From JAUUZQ01 sp964538375 (GTDB lineage Bacteria; Bacteroidota; Bacteroidia; Bacteroidales; GCA-2748055), in NCBI GenBank assembly GCA_964538375.1, contig CAZIFQ010000012.1, positions 24,587 to 88,586 on the forward strand: a DNA stretch of 64,000 nt, written 5' to 3'. A program made the position numbers and the translations under genes. Shown here piece by piece: positions 63,624 through 64,000 of the stretch (its first letter is position 1; the number at the start of each line of letters is the position of its first letter). The notes below the pieces were generated by a model, which was not told the DNA's origin, did not search any database, and saw only the letters and a list, made by a program, of their open reading frames with translations.

Positions 63624-63722
63624 ATACGGGATACACTGGAATATGTTCCCTCAGAAGATTTTGAAGAAGTCGAGCTTGAGATTAACTGGCAGGAAGTACT
63701 AAATATGATTGAAAACCAATGA
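63624..63722 (+). pseudogene. Possible 3' gene remnant
   Basis: After an in-frame stop at 63621, 32 codons without interruption give IRDTLEYVPSEDFEEVELEI then NWQEVLNMIENQ and a stop. It looks like a protein C-terminus, but there is no start or upstream coding part. It may be the leftover of a deleted gene next to the tRNA genes. Family not recognised. The remainder of 63503-63745 shows nothing else. Confidence 0.3.
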
Positions 63723-63745
63723 GAGTATAGTTCAATCTTTTTAAT

Positions 63746-63753
63746 TAAATTTG
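63746..63753 (+). promoter_or_regulatory. Candidate -7 element of tRNA-Arg
   Basis: TAAATTTG matches TAnnTTTG completely and lies eight bases before the mature tRNA end at 63762. Confidence 0.5.
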
Positions 63754-63761
63754 CGCATTCC

Positions 63762-63833
63762 GGCCCCATAGTTTAATGGATAAAATACAAGATTCCGGTT
63801 CTTGAGATCTGGGTTCGATTCCCGGTGGGGTCA
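63762..63833 (+). tRNA. tRNA-Arg (anticodon CCG)
   Basis: 72 bases. Acceptor GGCCCCA/TGGGGTC, anticodon arm CAAGA-TTCCGGT-TCTTG with anticodon CCG, T arm CTGGG-TTCGATT-CCCGG. Discriminator A at 63833. The 3' CCA is not encoded. Confidence 0.93.
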
Positions 63834-63841
63834 CAATATAT

Positions 63842-63880
63842 AACCGTATATAGCTTATTAATAGTTATATACGGTTTTTT
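63842..63880 (+). terminator. Terminator after tRNA-Arg
   Basis: AACCGTATATA (63842-63852) pairs perfectly with TATATACGGTT (63866-63876), followed by T residues. Confidence 0.85.
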
Positions 63881-63938
63881 AATAAAATATCTTCCCCACA
63901 TATTCCCCTCAATATATAATCACCATGACTCTGTATAA

Positions 63939-63996
63939 TTAGTGCACCTGCTTTGGGAGCAGGGGGTCGCAGGTTCGAATCCTGCTACCCCGACCA
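63939..63996 (+). other. 5'-truncated tRNA-Pro(TGG)-like sequence, candidate attachment site
   Basis: From about 63939 the sequence is a good tRNA-Pro: anticodon arm CCTGC-TTTGGGA-GCAGG with TGG, T arm GCAGG-TTCGAAT-CCTGC, acceptor 3' strand TACCCCG, discriminator A, and CCA at 63994-63996. The 5' acceptor strand (CGGGGTR expected) and the D-arm are absent; AT-rich sequence stands instead. A 3' tRNA part of this kind is what tRNA-targeting integrases leave at one end of an integrated element. Confidence 0.65.
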
Positions 63997-64000
63997 TTTA

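Overview
The window looks like chromosomal DNA of a Bacteroidota bacterium, most likely of the Bacteroidales/Marinilabiliales side of the phylum. That is inferred from gene content and order, not from a search. The lines of evidence are: a dcw cluster with Bacteroidota-style gene order and an FtsZ ending in LHDNVD; promoters of the TTTG-N19-21-TAnnTTTG type; few Shine-Dalgarno sites; a glycine-lipid acyltransferase locus (glsA/glsB type); a very long PurF paralogue; DUF4249 and STN-plug TonB-receptor genes; and typical Bacteroidota intergenic repeats. The DNA is moderately AT-rich and densely coded. No rRNA, CRISPR array, prophage or complete insertion sequence is visible.

Layout. 1-7741 (+): the end of coaX, an outer-membrane protein, a TPR protein, LptC, a tiny membrane protein, a CorC/HlyC-type protein and a PpiD-like foldase. 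7811-23453 (-): YqeY and the complete division/cell-wall cluster, read as mraZ-rsmH-ftsL-ftsI-murE-mraY-murD-ftsW-murG-murC-ftsQ-ftsA-ftsZ-yqeY. It is preceded by an array of four 10-bp repeats that fits an MraZ operator. 23628-25130 (+): a glycine-lipid locus in which the O-acyltransferase has lost its catalytic core while the N-acyltransferase is intact. 25176-43753: housekeeping and small regulatory genes (PurF paralogue, SPOR protein, PAS histidine kinase, YebC, LiaF-like, MiaB, STAS, AspS, TadA, AroA, proline dehydrogenase, DprA, Gdh, TatD, asparaginase), mixed with REP-like hairpins, a transposase remnant and simple repeats. 43886-46724: tRNA-Ser and an ExbB-X-ExbD-ExbD proton-channel operon. 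46858-50162: a two-component system with a small membrane protein and a divergent acidic secreted protein. 50310-57177: J-domain membrane protein, IPExxxVDY-like protein, rnc-fabF-acpP, purN, a decayed TolB-like gene and lepA. 57216-63502 (-): a four-gene TonB-receptor operon. 63762-64000: tRNA-Arg followed by a 5'-truncated tRNA-Pro that could be the attachment-site edge of an integrated element lying to the right.

How the genes work together. The cluster at 8-23 kb makes lipid II (MurC, D, E, MraY, MurG; mDAP type from the DNPR motif in MurE) and builds the septal machine (FtsZ, A, Q, L, W, I). The left-end genes serve outer-membrane assembly (LptC, foldase). The ExbB/ExbD operon could energise TonB receptors such as the one at 60-63 kb.

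No clearly new defence or mobile system is complete inside the window. The best leads are the broken glsA beside an intact glsB, the MraZ operator, the truncated tRNA-Pro, the RAYT remnant among REP-like hairpins, the four-cysteine PAS kinase, and the TonB operon with a barrel-less plug protein.
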